A stretch of DNA of 64,000 bases from Rheinheimera oceanensis (lineage in GTDB: Bacteria > Pseudomonadota > Gammaproteobacteria > Enterobacterales > Alteromonadaceae), in NCBI RefSeq assembly GCF_018831085.1, contig NZ_JAGPNM010000001.1, positions 806,001-870,000 of the forward strand, in the 5' to 3' direction. This document shows positions 43,957-52,653 of the stretch, in pieces (the first letter of the stretch is position 1; every line of letters starts with the position of its first letter). The notes under the pieces are model-generated. The model did not search any database. It worked only from the letters and a program-made list of their open reading frames with translations, and was not told where the DNA came from. The position numbers were made by a program, and so were the translations under genes.

Positions 43957-44796
43957 TTAACGCAGCAGTGAACCAATCATTTGTGTTGTGCTGTTAGACG
44001 CGCTCAGTACAGAAATACCTGAGTTCATCAGTAACTGCTGTTTGGTCATATTTGAGGTTTCTTTGGCGAAATCTGCATCCATCAGCTGAGAAGCAGAAGC
44101 CTGAGTGTTTTCAACCATGTTAGTCAGGTTATTGATAGTATGATCCAGACGGTTCATAGTCGCACCCAGGTTGGCACGGGCAGCACCGATATTATCGATC
44201 AGTGTATCAATCTCGGCCATACTAGCAACTGAGTCGGCCTGATCAGCCAGACCGGTCAGAGCGCCTAAAGCGGTATCTACATCGCCTAGCTCAGCTGAAA
44301 TGTCCACATCTAAAGTTTCAGCAGCAGTAGAGCCAATCTGGAGAGTTACAGGGCCAGCACCGAACTTACCGGCAGCATCTAATAAAGTAGTGCCTGAACC
44401 GTAAGATGTATTGGACATAATATTGGTTAGTTCGGCAGACAGTGCATCAAACTCTGCACCCATTGCAGTATATTCAGAAGTGTTATTCGTGCCGTTGGCG
44501 CCTTGCGTTGCCAGCTCTTTCATACGGTAAGCAATGTTAGTCATCTCTTCAAACGCGCCTTCAGCGGTTTGCAGCATAGAGTTAGCATTGTTAGCGTTAT
44601 AGATAGCCGCTTCCTGGCCACGTACCTGCGCATTTAAGCGGTTGGCAATTTGTAAACCGGCTGCGTCATCTTTAGCAGAGTTAATTTTAAAACCAGAGCC
44701 TAAACGCTGTAACGCTACCGATAAATCGTTGTTAGTACGACTCAGTTGGTTTTGGATCGATTTTGACGCTGCATTAGATTGAATTGATAAAGCCAT
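43957..44796 (-). CDS. lafA: Lateral flagellin LafA
   Basis: 279 residues, short as lateral flagellins are. The N-terminal D0/D1 (SIQNQLSRTNNDLSVALQRL, then GSGFKINSAKDDAAGLQIANRL) and C-terminal D1/D0 (ending SASNSTTQMIGSLLR) are typical, with only a small variable middle (about 130-200). AGGAGA precedes the start by 7 bp. A Maf gene in the flg cluster (56077) suggests the filament may be glycosylated. Its gene is preceded by the vWA gene of the envelope operon. Confidence 0.97.
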   Translation of the reverse strand: MALSIQSNAASKSIQNQLSRTNNDLSVALQRLGSGFKINSAKDDAAGLQIANRLNAQVRGQEAAIYNANNANSMLQTAEGAFEEMTNIAYRMKELATQGANGTNNTSEYTAMGAEFDALSAELTNIMSNTSYGSGTTLLDAAGKFGAGPVTLQIGSTAAETLDVDISAELGDVDTALGALTGLADQADSVASMAEIDTLIDNIGAARANLGATMNRLDHTINNLTNMVENTQASASQLMDADFAKETSNMTKQQLLMNSGISVLSASNSTTQMIGSLLR

Positions 44797-44833
44797 CGTG
44801 AAATCTCCTGTGATTGATGCTCACAGAGTTAAA

Positions 44834-44860
44834 GCGACGGCGGTGTTGCAGAACTAAAAT
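44834..44860 (-). promoter_or_regulatory. Possible sigma28 promoter of lafA
   Basis: Minus-strand GCCGTCGC (44841-44834) resembles the sigma28 -10 (GCCGATAA). Fifteen bases upstream the -35 position reads ATTT rather than TAAA, so the match is partial. It is the best candidate in the 97-bp gap between the vWA gene and lafA. Confidence 0.35.
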
Positions 44861-44893
44861 TTTTTTAAAAGAATTTTTGGTGCGCCGGTATAA

Positions 44894-45859
44894 CTAAAAT
44901 GCCAGGCCGACAAAAGCACCGCGGTTACGCTTAGCCACCGCCTGCATAAAAGCGGCAAATTGTGCAGCGTCACCACCAACGGGCCGGTAAAAACCGATAC
45001 CATGAATACGAAAACGCGGATTACCGGCCGGGTCGGCATTTTTGCCGGTAATAGTGCCGACAATGGCATCCAGGCTGGAGGAGCGATAATCATCGCCAAA
45101 TACATACAGGCTAACTTTGCCTTTTGTTTTGCTGTACAAGTCCAGCGCACGTAAAATGCCCACCTCAGGCGCACTGCCGCCGCCGGTAAAGCGTTTCATC
45201 CGGTCCATGGCACGCTGGCGCATGCTGGTTGAGTCACTCAGCCACTGGCCTTCCTGGCCGGGGTATAAAAAGGTGCCATCGGCGGCCATTACCTGAAAGC
45301 CTTTCATTTGCGGGTGATTCACTAAAATATCATTCACTACATTAATCACCTGCTGCCATTTATTGCCTGCCACCATTGAGCCTGAATTATCAATAACAAA
45401 GATCACATAATCGGCATCGGTTGGAATGCCGCCCACTTCGTCTGACGGTTTATCGGTAGATTTGGGCACATTCAGCATTGCTGTGGCCTGGCGCAGTTCA
45501 TTACGCAACGAGCTGGCCTGATCCTGCAATTGCTGTAACGTCTGCTGGGCGCGGGGAATCGAAGACTCCAGCGATTTCAGCTGCTCTGTCACAGAAGCAG
45601 AACGGGCCTGAGCAGCAGCAAGCTGCTGCTGTTTATCTGACACCGCGCCTTTTAACAGCTCAACGTTAAGCTGCGCTGCTAATACCTGCTCAACCATAGT
45701 GCTTAAATTGTCCGGCCCCAGTTCAGTTTCGCTTTCACCATTTTTCGCCAGCAACACCAGCAATACCACAGCGCCAAAAGCACAGGAGATAATATCAAGA
45801 AACGACAGGGTAAAAATTTCCACCGGCGGCCGTTTTATTCTGCGTGCTCTTGCTGCCAT
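44894..45859 (-). CDS. ExbD/MotB-like helix fused to vWA domain, subunit A
   Basis: 321 residues from the ATG at 45859 (GGAG 8 bp before it); it overlaps the previous stop as TAATG. After a basic N-terminus comes one membrane helix with LSFLDIISCAFGAVVLLVLL (Asp22), aligning with the PFxD helix of ExbD/TolR and MotB. A coiled coil follows (about 50-125) and then a von Willebrand A domain (about 140-320) with a D-x-S-x-S metal motif (FVIDNSGSM). The later metal positions are less typical (FTGGGS and FGDD). The vWA domain should be periplasmic. Last gene of the eight-gene envelope operon. Confidence 0.85.
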   Translation of the reverse strand: MAARARRIKRPPVEIFTLSFLDIISCAFGAVVLLVLLAKNGESETELGPDNLSTMVEQVLAAQLNVELLKGAVSDKQQQLAAAQARSASVTEQLKSLESSIPRAQQTLQQLQDQASSLRNELRQATAMLNVPKSTDKPSDEVGGIPTDADYVIFVIDNSGSMVAGNKWQQVINVVNDILVNHPQMKGFQVMAADGTFLYPGQEGQWLSDSTSMRQRAMDRMKRFTGGGSAPEVGILRALDLYSKTKGKVSLYVFGDDYRSSSLDAIVGTITGKNADPAGNPRFRIHGIGFYRPVGGDAAQFAAFMQAVAKRNRGAFVGLAF

Positions 45860-46917
45860 TATGGCCACTCCTTAGCCGGCGCTAAAAAGGTACCCTGCGT
45901 TACCTGCGACCAGCTCCAGTAAATGGCCGACGCATAAGGATCACCATCTATTGGCAGCAAAATCACATTCATCCGCAGCCCCTGGCCAGCACGTTTAACG
46001 GTTTCAACCAACAGTTCCTGCCGGCACTGCGACGAAATTGACTTTTTACTGGTTAGCAAACCGCGACAACGCACACCAAGGCCGTCACCCAGTGTCGGTA
46101 AGCCATCAGTAATTAAATACACATCAGTGACATTGGGGTGCAACTCGCGCAGTTTTTGCAGGCCAATTTGCAAATTAGTACCACCGCTGGGCACCAGTTT
46201 GCCAATATCACGCACTATAGCGTTCATTGAGTCAGATACCTGGGCAGAACTGGCCGGGCGTTGGCCTAACATAATGGCGTCTTCAGAAAAAGCCACTACG
46301 GTTACTTTGGCGTTCTTTGGCAAACGGGCCAGCAGCCACTGTGCTGCACGCCTGCTACGCTGCCATTTGGGCAGCGCCAGCTTCTGGTTATCGGGCAGCG
46401 CCATATAGCGCAGCACTTCAAGCAGGTTTTCGCCCATCATCGACGCTGATTTGTCCAGCAAAATACCAATTTCCTGGCCCTCTACCTTCAGCCCGGTAAT
46501 ATAATTTTGCTGGCCGCTGCCGCGTAGCTGCACATTGGCATCCGGTACCGGCAAGCGGGCGATGGCGGCCAGTTGTTTTTCCAGATCGGCTACTACCGCC
46601 AGTTCAGTGGAAATTTGTTGCAGCAGTTTACTTTGGTCGCTGCTGGTATCGCTTTGCGACAGCTTAACATCCTGCTGGCTGGCCGATTCCAGTGCAATTT
46701 TGTCGTTTAGCTCATCAATCGATTTTTGCAGTTGCTCGCGTTGCTGCTGGGCAGCGTTTAGCTCCTGCTGCAGCTTATTGGTTTCGTCGGTGGGTTCTGG
46801 CACAAAGGCGTTAAAATCGACCAGAATTAAAATCAGAATAACCGCGCCCAGCCCGCATGCCATCACATCCAGAAATGACATATTAAAACCATCTTCAGCG
46901 CGCCGTTTTAGTCTCAT
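45859..46917 (-). CDS. ExbD/MotB-like helix fused to vWA domain, subunit B
   Basis: 352 residues. A short basic N-terminus leads to a membrane helix with MSFLDVMACGLGAVILILIL (Asp17), parallel to subunit A. There is a coiled coil (about 45-120) and a vWA domain (about 150-345) with a complete metal-ion site: DKSAS, the Thr of SGGTN, and ITDGLPT. It is a paralogue of the next gene in architecture, and the two may form a heteromeric ion-driven unit with the ExbB-like protein encoded 10 bp upstream. No peptidoglycan-binding OmpA domain is present. Confidence 0.85.
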   Translation of the reverse strand: MRLKRRAEDGFNMSFLDVMACGLGAVILILILVDFNAFVPEPTDETNKLQQELNAAQQQREQLQKSIDELNDKIALESASQQDVKLSQSDTSSDQSKLLQQISTELAVVADLEKQLAAIARLPVPDANVQLRGSGQQNYITGLKVEGQEIGILLDKSASMMGENLLEVLRYMALPDNQKLALPKWQRSRRAAQWLLARLPKNAKVTVVAFSEDAIMLGQRPASSAQVSDSMNAIVRDIGKLVPSGGTNLQIGLQKLRELHPNVTDVYLITDGLPTLGDGLGVRCRGLLTSKKSISSQCRQELLVETVKRAGQGLRMNVILLPIDGDPYASAIYWSWSQVTQGTFLAPAKEWP

Positions 46918-46927
46918 AACGTGCTAA

Positions 46928-47698
46928 TCAGTTATGTAAATGCGCTAACAGGTGTTTCTCACAGGACTGTTGTGTATTTAACACCATGGTATCCTGCCTG
47001 CCATTAAGAATGTGCATAAAATACATTAAAATCAGTGAAATAAATAACGCTACCAGTGTTGAGTTAAAGGCAACCCCCAGCGAGGCTGTCATACCGGCGA
47101 TGTCGCCGGCCAGGGCTTTATCTGCCTGTGCCAATGCCTGGCCAATACCACGCACAGTACCAACAAAGCCAATACTGGGAATGGCCCAGATAATATAACG
47201 CACCATACTGTTACCGCTTTCCAGTTGTGCCGCCAGGCTTTCTACAGAGGACTCAATAGCGTCGGCAGCATGCTGCACATTACGGGTGTTTTTAAAACGC
47301 CGGATACAATTGATCCAGGTTGCCATGGCCGGGTTATCTTTGTAAGACGACGCCTCCAACTCTGACAGTGCCAGCTCTACGTCCAGCGGCAGGCTTTTGT
47401 CATAGTCCCGCAGAAAATCACGGGTATACAGGGTTTCTTCATCTAGCAGCCGCCATAACTTGTAGCCCATCAGAAACAAACAAAACAGCAGCAACGAAAA
47501 ACACACCTGCTGCTCCATGTCTTTTACAATAACCCAGACAGAAAACAAACCACTACTGCCCTCGGCAGCCAGAATTGCGGCTGCGGTTGGCCGCACTATG
47601 CCTTCATAAAACAAATGCACCAGAGTAAAACAACCCGCCAGCACCAACACACTGGTAATAATGCCGGGGTTCATGGCGGCAGAATCTTTGTTACGCAT
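46928..47698 (-). CDS. MotA/TolQ/ExbB-family proton channel subunit
   Basis: 256 residues from the ATG at 47698; an upstream start at 47761 would overlap a small gene. Four membrane segments are seen (about 12-32, 68-88, 165-185 and 215-235). The ExbB/TolQ signature is IIWAIPSIGFVGTVRGIGQAL, then a SLGVAFNSTLVALFISL helix. It should use ion flow with the two vWA helices as the partner subunits, in place of ExbD. It is distinct from the motA gene at 38185. Confidence 0.9.
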   Translation of the reverse strand: MRNKDSAAMNPGIITSVLVLAGCFTLVHLFYEGIVRPTAAAILAAEGSSGLFSVWVIVKDMEQQVCFSLLLFCLFLMGYKLWRLLDEETLYTRDFLRDYDKSLPLDVELALSELEASSYKDNPAMATWINCIRRFKNTRNVQHAADAIESSVESLAAQLESGNSMVRYIIWAIPSIGFVGTVRGIGQALAQADKALAGDIAGMTASLGVAFNSTLVALFISLILMYFMHILNGRQDTMVLNTQQSCEKHLLAHLHN

Positions 47699-47717
47699 AA
47701 ATGTGCTGCTCCGCTCG

Positions 47718-47825
47718 TCAGATATTAATAGGGAAATCCTGTGGCGCATCCAGTGATACAAAATAAGCCGCCGCAGATCCTGCTACAGCCAGTAGCACCA
47801 GGGCCAGTATGATGCGTTTTTTCAT
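47718..47825 (-). CDS. 35-residue membrane peptide in the envelope operon
   Basis: Small gene of 35 codons, too short for ordinary gene finding. It has a strong ribosome site (CAGGAGTT 5-6 bp before ATG), a positively charged start (MKKR), a 17-residue hydrophobic segment (IILALVLLAVAGSAAAY) and a short acidic tail (VSLDAPQDFPINI). It fits between the PEGA/FGE-like gene (21 bp) and the ExbB-like gene (19 bp). Likely a single-span inner-membrane or secreted peptide belonging to the system; no homologue recognised. Confidence 0.7.
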   Translation of the reverse strand: MKKRIILALVLLAVAGSAAAYFVSLDAPQDFPINI

Positions 47826-47846
47826 AGTTAACTCCTGCTATTGATA

Positions 47847-49826
47847 CTATTGATAGCGGGCAATCCGAAAGCCAACATCGTCTTGCGGCCCGTTACCTTC
47901 GTTACGGATACTGGCTCTGAGCTCTTTTAAGCGGCCAGATTTATACGACGCCCCCTTAATCACATGCCCCTGCCCGCCGCTGGCGCCGCGATAATCAGTA
48001 TACTGTTTTGTCGTATCGGGCGCGGTTACCGCATAAGCATCATGCACCCATTCGCGCACATTGCCATCCAGATCATAAAAACCCGCCCGGTCAGCACGGA
48101 AACTGCCTACCGGCGCTTTACCGGCAAAGCCGTCGTTATAATCGCGGAAAAAGAAAGTTTGTTGTCCTTGTACCGATTTATCGGCAAAATTACCCTGCTT
48201 ATCACGCAGCCGATCTTCGTTGCCCCACACATAGGTGGTTCTGGCAGCACGCCGGTTGTGCTTGGCAATAAACTCCCATTCGGCTTCTGTTAGCAGCCGG
48301 TAACCGGGGCTATCGGCGTTAATGCCAACCACCCTGTCGCCTTGCAGGTTATAAAATGGTGCCAGCCCTTCCTGCACGCTTAACCAGTTGCTGAATTTAA
48401 CGGCGTCCAGCCAGGATACCTGGGTTACCGGCAGCGCCGAGCCACCGGTTTGACCTTTAAAAGCGCCATACTGAGCTTCAGTGATCTCATGGGCCGACAC
48501 CCAGATATTACGGCTGAAATTAACATTAAGCGGGTGCTCATTGCGGCCCCGGTCTGCCTCATTGGCCGGTGACCCCATGGTAAAAGCTTTAAGTTGTACT
48601 TCAATAAGATTAATGCCCAGTGTTTGGGCAAACAACGGTTTACCTTCACGGCGACGGGCGTCGAATTCTGTCAGCATGTCGGCTTGTACGGTTTGCGTTT
48701 GCCGCTGACTGGGCGTAACAGTGCGGCTGACGGTACGATAACCGTTTTTACGAAATTCAACATTCTGCGCTAATGCCTGCAACGTCAGAGTTAACGGGGT
48801 TTGCCCCACCATCTTGCCATTAATCAGTACATCGGCCGTGTGGTTAGCACTAAAACGGACCTGGCCCATTTCTGCTTTCAGCTCAAAATTCAGTGTACGC
48901 TGCTCTGCCGGTTTTAGCGTAACGCTTTGCGACTGCGCCAGGTAACCGGCCTTTTCATAGCGCACGGTATAAGCTTTACCGGCATCAATACTGGCCGGGC
49001 TGCTGGCCGGTTTACCATTTAAAAGCAGCACGCCGTCTTGTGGCGTGGTGGTTATGGTGAGTACAGCCTGCAGCGGCTGTAAAAAATAATCCCGTGCCGC
49101 TTTGGGCTGGCGGTAAGTTATGTCGATAGTATCCTGCACCGGCTCGTAGCCTTCCAGGTTAACCTGTACCTGATAGCTGCCGCCATTTTGCGGTAAAATT
49201 AATGGCGTTTTACCGACAGCCTGGCCATTTACTGTAACGCTTGCCCCTGCCGGGCGCGAAGCCAGTGTCAGCTCGCCCTGTACCGGTGTTAGTGTCAGGG
49301 TTTGCGCAATCTCATCGGCAATAGCAGTTGTCAGTGTCAGGCTTTGCGGCTGAAAAAACGGCTGTTCGGCACTGATTTGATACTCACCCGGTGCAAAACG
49401 GTCTGCCAGCTTTGGCCCCTGGCTGTGTAGCTGGCCATTGACTGTCCAGCTGATATCCGCCACTTCAGGCACTGTATCCAGTTTAATACTGGCTGGCATT
49501 GGCTGCAGCGTAACAGCCAGGTTGCTTTGTTCACTGCTTAGCACCAAACGTTGTAATGGCTCAAACTTATCGGCGCTGACTACAATTTCTGCACGCGAGC
49601 CCAACATATAGAGTTTATTTTCGATAAAAAAGCCACTGCCCGACACCACTGCAAAACGCTGGGTGTGCGCGGCTTCAGCCGGCAATACGGTGACGGTAAA
49701 ACCTTTTAATAAAAACAGCCAGGCCAGATAGCTGGCCATAACCAGAGCCAGCAGCACAATACTGCTGAGCACAACCCACTTGCGCTTGCGTTTATCTGAT
49801 GCGATAGACGTATCAATCCGACTCAC
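47847..49826 (-). CDS. Membrane-anchored PEGA and FGE/SUMF1-like protein
   Basis: 659 residues. A basic N-terminus and one helix (about 17-42) anchor it with the bulk in the periplasm. Three or four PEGA beta repeats follow (about 110-390; PAGASVTVNGQAVGKTPL is a typical one). The C-terminal third (about 395-659) is a sulfatase-modifying-factor/C-type-lectin fold, with FTMGSP, LLTEAEWEFIAK, GNVREWVHD and GFRIARY. The whole protein has no cysteine, so it cannot be a formylglycine-generating enzyme of the usual kind; a binding or structural role is likely. It is in one operon with ExbB-like and vWA genes. Confidence 0.88.
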   Translation of the reverse strand: MSRIDTSIASDKRKRKWVVLSSIVLLALVMASYLAWLFLLKGFTVTVLPAEAAHTQRFAVVSGSGFFIENKLYMLGSRAEIVVSADKFEPLQRLVLSSEQSNLAVTLQPMPASIKLDTVPEVADISWTVNGQLHSQGPKLADRFAPGEYQISAEQPFFQPQSLTLTTAIADEIAQTLTLTPVQGELTLASRPAGASVTVNGQAVGKTPLILPQNGGSYQVQVNLEGYEPVQDTIDITYRQPKAARDYFLQPLQAVLTITTTPQDGVLLLNGKPASSPASIDAGKAYTVRYEKAGYLAQSQSVTLKPAEQRTLNFELKAEMGQVRFSANHTADVLINGKMVGQTPLTLTLQALAQNVEFRKNGYRTVSRTVTPSQRQTQTVQADMLTEFDARRREGKPLFAQTLGINLIEVQLKAFTMGSPANEADRGRNEHPLNVNFSRNIWVSAHEITEAQYGAFKGQTGGSALPVTQVSWLDAVKFSNWLSVQEGLAPFYNLQGDRVVGINADSPGYRLLTEAEWEFIAKHNRRAARTTYVWGNEDRLRDKQGNFADKSVQGQQTFFFRDYNDGFAGKAPVGSFRADRAGFYDLDGNVREWVHDAYAVTAPDTTKQYTDYRGASGGQGHVIKGASYKSGRLKELRASIRNEGNGPQDDVGFRIARYQ

Positions 49827-49838
49827 TGCTTATTCCTC

Positions 49839-51275
49839 TCAGATCCGGGTTTTGCATTGTAGCTGTACAGCAGGCATAGCCGGGCTAACTTCAACACTGA
49901 TAATTTCAGTACGATAGCCTTTACAACTGCCTTCAAACTGATAAGTGCCTGGTAGCAGGTTAATGGTTTTCTCTTTTACTTCACCGACATTACCCACCCC
50001 AAGCACCCGGATGTTAGTGCGGCCATCACTTTTTACCAGCACCGGCACCGGTTGTACCTGAGCCTGCAGCAAGCTTTGTAACTGGTTAAGCTGTTGTGCC
50101 AGCTTGTCGCTTTGCGTTATTAACGGCTGGGCTGCCGCTATTGCTTCATTGGCGCGCTGGCGGATATTGGCATCACTAAGGCGTTGTGGGCTGGCTAAAA
50201 ATGTCTGCAACCGCTGCCCGGCCTGAATAATCTGATTAGCGTTTTGCAGCGCCTGCTGCAATACCGGGTTATCGGCGTTTAATTTCAGGCCATTTTCGGC
50301 CAGCATTTTTACTGTCGGCCATTCGTCAACCTCAATAAACACCTGAATTTGCTGCTCGGCCTGTGCGGCTGCACCGGCTTTTTCGGCGCTATCGAGCCGG
50401 CGCTGTAAACTCACTAACTCCGGCCGGTTGCTATCAATGCTGCGCGCCCGGGCTAATGCCTGGCGGGCAGTGGCGTAATCGGCCTGATCCAATGCGGCAA
50501 CGGCCTGCGCCACAACATCAGCAAATGATTGTTGCTGCGCTTGCTGGTTTAACGCGGCCAAACGTTGCTGTGCCTGTTGCTCGGCCGGATCTAACCGGCG
50601 AATGCTCTCCAGCAATGTTTTTTGCTTACTGACATTGTTTTCCAGCTGCGCTACCCGTACCTGTTGCCACAGTTCCTGTACTTGCGTTGCCACATCCAGC
50701 CGCTGCTGTAACTGCAATGCCGGCTGGTATAACGGGTTTACTGCCAGCGCCCGGCTGTTGTTAAGCTGCGCCGCAGACAGGTCGGTATTGGCAAATGCTG
50801 TACTGGCTGTCTGGTACGCTGTTTCATAAGCCTTGACATAGTTTTGCTGTAACGCGCTGCTTTGTTGCTGAATATCGCGCAGCAAAGTACCGGTTTCACT
50901 GTACAGTTGCTGGCCGTATAGCCGGTAAGCTTGCTGCATATTTTGCTGTAAGGTATTTACCGTAGCGCTTTGCCAGGCAAAAAGATGCGGATCTGCAGCC
51001 AGCTGATTAACCTGGTTATTGGTGTCTGACAGCATTTGTTGTAAAGCCTTACGGGCTTGCTCGTCCTGAACCTCTGGTACAGCGGGCGCAGACGTTGCAG
51101 ATAACGGCGCGCCCGGTGCAGTACCGGCAACCGGGGCCGAAGCAGCAAACCAGTTCAACGCCAGCCACACCACAAGCAATAAAAGTAATACCGCAAAAAA
51201 ACCGGCTATTACTTTGATATAAAACGCCTTTTGTGACTGTTTATCCTGGTTGATTACATCATCTAACGCTGCCAC
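49839..51275 (-). CDS. Membrane-anchored coiled-coil protein with PEGA-like end
   Basis: 478 residues. One N-terminal helix (about 20-42) is followed by a long Gln/Ala-rich helical part (about 70-400) with TPR-like and coiled-coil character (NNSRALAVNPLYQPALQLQQ and similar steps), then a C-terminal beta domain (about 410-478) whose INLLPGTYQFEGSCKGY resembles a PEGA repeat. It resembles the following gene in having a PEGA element, suggesting the two bind each other or a common partner. Function unknown. Confidence 0.8.
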   Translation of the reverse strand: MAALDDVINQDKQSQKAFYIKVIAGFFAVLLLLLVVWLALNWFAASAPVAGTAPGAPLSATSAPAVPEVQDEQARKALQQMLSDTNNQVNQLAADPHLFAWQSATVNTLQQNMQQAYRLYGQQLYSETGTLLRDIQQQSSALQQNYVKAYETAYQTASTAFANTDLSAAQLNNSRALAVNPLYQPALQLQQRLDVATQVQELWQQVRVAQLENNVSKQKTLLESIRRLDPAEQQAQQRLAALNQQAQQQSFADVVAQAVAALDQADYATARQALARARSIDSNRPELVSLQRRLDSAEKAGAAAQAEQQIQVFIEVDEWPTVKMLAENGLKLNADNPVLQQALQNANQIIQAGQRLQTFLASPQRLSDANIRQRANEAIAAAQPLITQSDKLAQQLNQLQSLLQAQVQPVPVLVKSDGRTNIRVLGVGNVGEVKEKTINLLPGTYQFEGSCKGYRTEIISVEVSPAMPAVQLQCKTRI

Positions 51276-51307
51276 ATCCGGCTCCTTGCCCGAAGCTCAA
51301 AACACAT

Positions 51308-52594
51308 TTACAACTGCTGATTTGGTGTTGCTTCTAACTGATAAATCTCAAACAGCTTTTGTCTTAACTGGGTGTATTGCTCAGTAGCTGTACCTTTAAG
51401 CTCAATAGTCTGTTCGTTAAGTTCCACCACCTGCGGTGTCACTTTAATATCCAGGCTTTGCCCCATTTCACTGAGCACATCACGTTGTGCACTCAGCTCG
51501 CGGTTTGTCTGTATCGCCTGGCTAAGGCTGTAAATTGCTGCGGCACCCGCCGCAATGGCACCAACTTCACCAATAGCTGAATTAGAGTTTTTCACCAGCA
51601 TAATGCCCAGCACTGCACTGCCGGCAGCAACTAATTGCTGGGTGGTGCGTTCTGCTTTTTTCTTGCGGATATCGGCAGCAATCGGCAGGGTTTCACGCTG
51701 ATATTTGCGATAGGCCTCATCTGACTCGGCATAAAAGGCTTCATAGCTGTCCTGCAGTTGGTCAACAAACTGTTCATCTTTTGCCTGTAGCAAGTTTACC
51801 CGTTGCAACATCGGGTCGTTTACTGCCGGTGCTCCGTTCAGATCGAATACGGTTTGCCGTGAGGTAAAGCTTTTTCTTTTGCTGACCAGATAAGGTGCAA
51901 AGGCTTCCTGGCTATACATAGCGGCATAGCGTAAATCTGACACCTGCTGAATTTTCTTTTTATCTGCCTCTGATTTTTTAATCAGCAAATCGTAAACATA
52001 AGCGGCAATATCGTTAAATACCGGCGAGTAAGGGTTTTGATCTTTACGTAAAGCATCGCGGTAAAAGGCTTCACCCACCTGATGTTCAAAGGTTTTCTCC
52101 CCCCAAATATCATTGGTAGCATCCATTACCCGCACACTGATACGCACGGTTTCGGTATCCGAATAATTGATTTTGCCAAGTACATACACATCGGCAGAAA
52201 CCGACGCGTCCGGAGTAACATTAATCGAACCAAATACTTTGGTTGCCGCCAGTGCTTTTTTGGTATCAATGGCAAAGCGGTTTGCTTCCAGCCGCCGTAC
52301 CTGTGGCCAGATATCTTCTTCAGCCACTTTTTTGTCATCAATATTGCCTTTGGCATCCAGTGGAATACCCGGGTCAAATACCGGCACAGCCACATCCAGA
52401 TAAATTGCCGACTGATACTTAAACTCGCGTTCTGTCTTACCCAACTCCGCTGCTTTTGCCTGGCCGCCAATAGCAGGGCCTACGCTGCTGACATTAGTCT
52501 GGGTTGACTGACAGCCACTAAGCGCCAGTGCAATCAGGGCACAGGCGGCCGCCAGCCAGTGTTTATAGTGTTGCAAAAGAGAACGAGGTTGCAT
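51308..52594 (-). CDS. Outer-membrane-type lipoprotein of the envelope operon
   Basis: 428 residues from the ATG at 52594, which has GGAG 6 bp before it; earlier ATGs lack a ribosome site. The lipobox is LSGC (25-28). The middle shows a beta-rich domain with IYLDVAVPVFDPG and DVYVLGKINYSDTETVRISVRVMDATND, similar in feel to CsgG/TolB-N-type lipoproteins, and a later hydrophobic segment (about 330-375). It is probably the cell-envelope anchor of the system. No exact family recognised. Confidence 0.75.
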   Translation of the reverse strand: MQPRSLLQHYKHWLAAACALIALALSGCQSTQTNVSSVGPAIGGQAKAAELGKTEREFKYQSAIYLDVAVPVFDPGIPLDAKGNIDDKKVAEEDIWPQVRRLEANRFAIDTKKALAATKVFGSINVTPDASVSADVYVLGKINYSDTETVRISVRVMDATNDIWGEKTFEHQVGEAFYRDALRKDQNPYSPVFNDIAAYVYDLLIKKSEADKKKIQQVSDLRYAAMYSQEAFAPYLVSKRKSFTSRQTVFDLNGAPAVNDPMLQRVNLLQAKDEQFVDQLQDSYEAFYAESDEAYRKYQRETLPIAADIRKKKAERTTQQLVAAGSAVLGIMLVKNSNSAIGEVGAIAAGAAAIYSLSQAIQTNRELSAQRDVLSEMGQSLDIKVTPQVVELNEQTIELKGTATEQYTQLRQKLFEIYQLEATPNQQL

Positions 52595-52653
52595 TGCCAG
52601 CTCCATTTCTAAATTATCCACAGCTATTCTAAATTATTCACGGCTATTCTGAA

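Noticed and set aside
46928..47698. Second MotA stator for the flagellum
   Set aside because: The sequence is ExbB/TolQ-like, and its partners carry vWA domains rather than OmpA peptidoglycan-binding domains.
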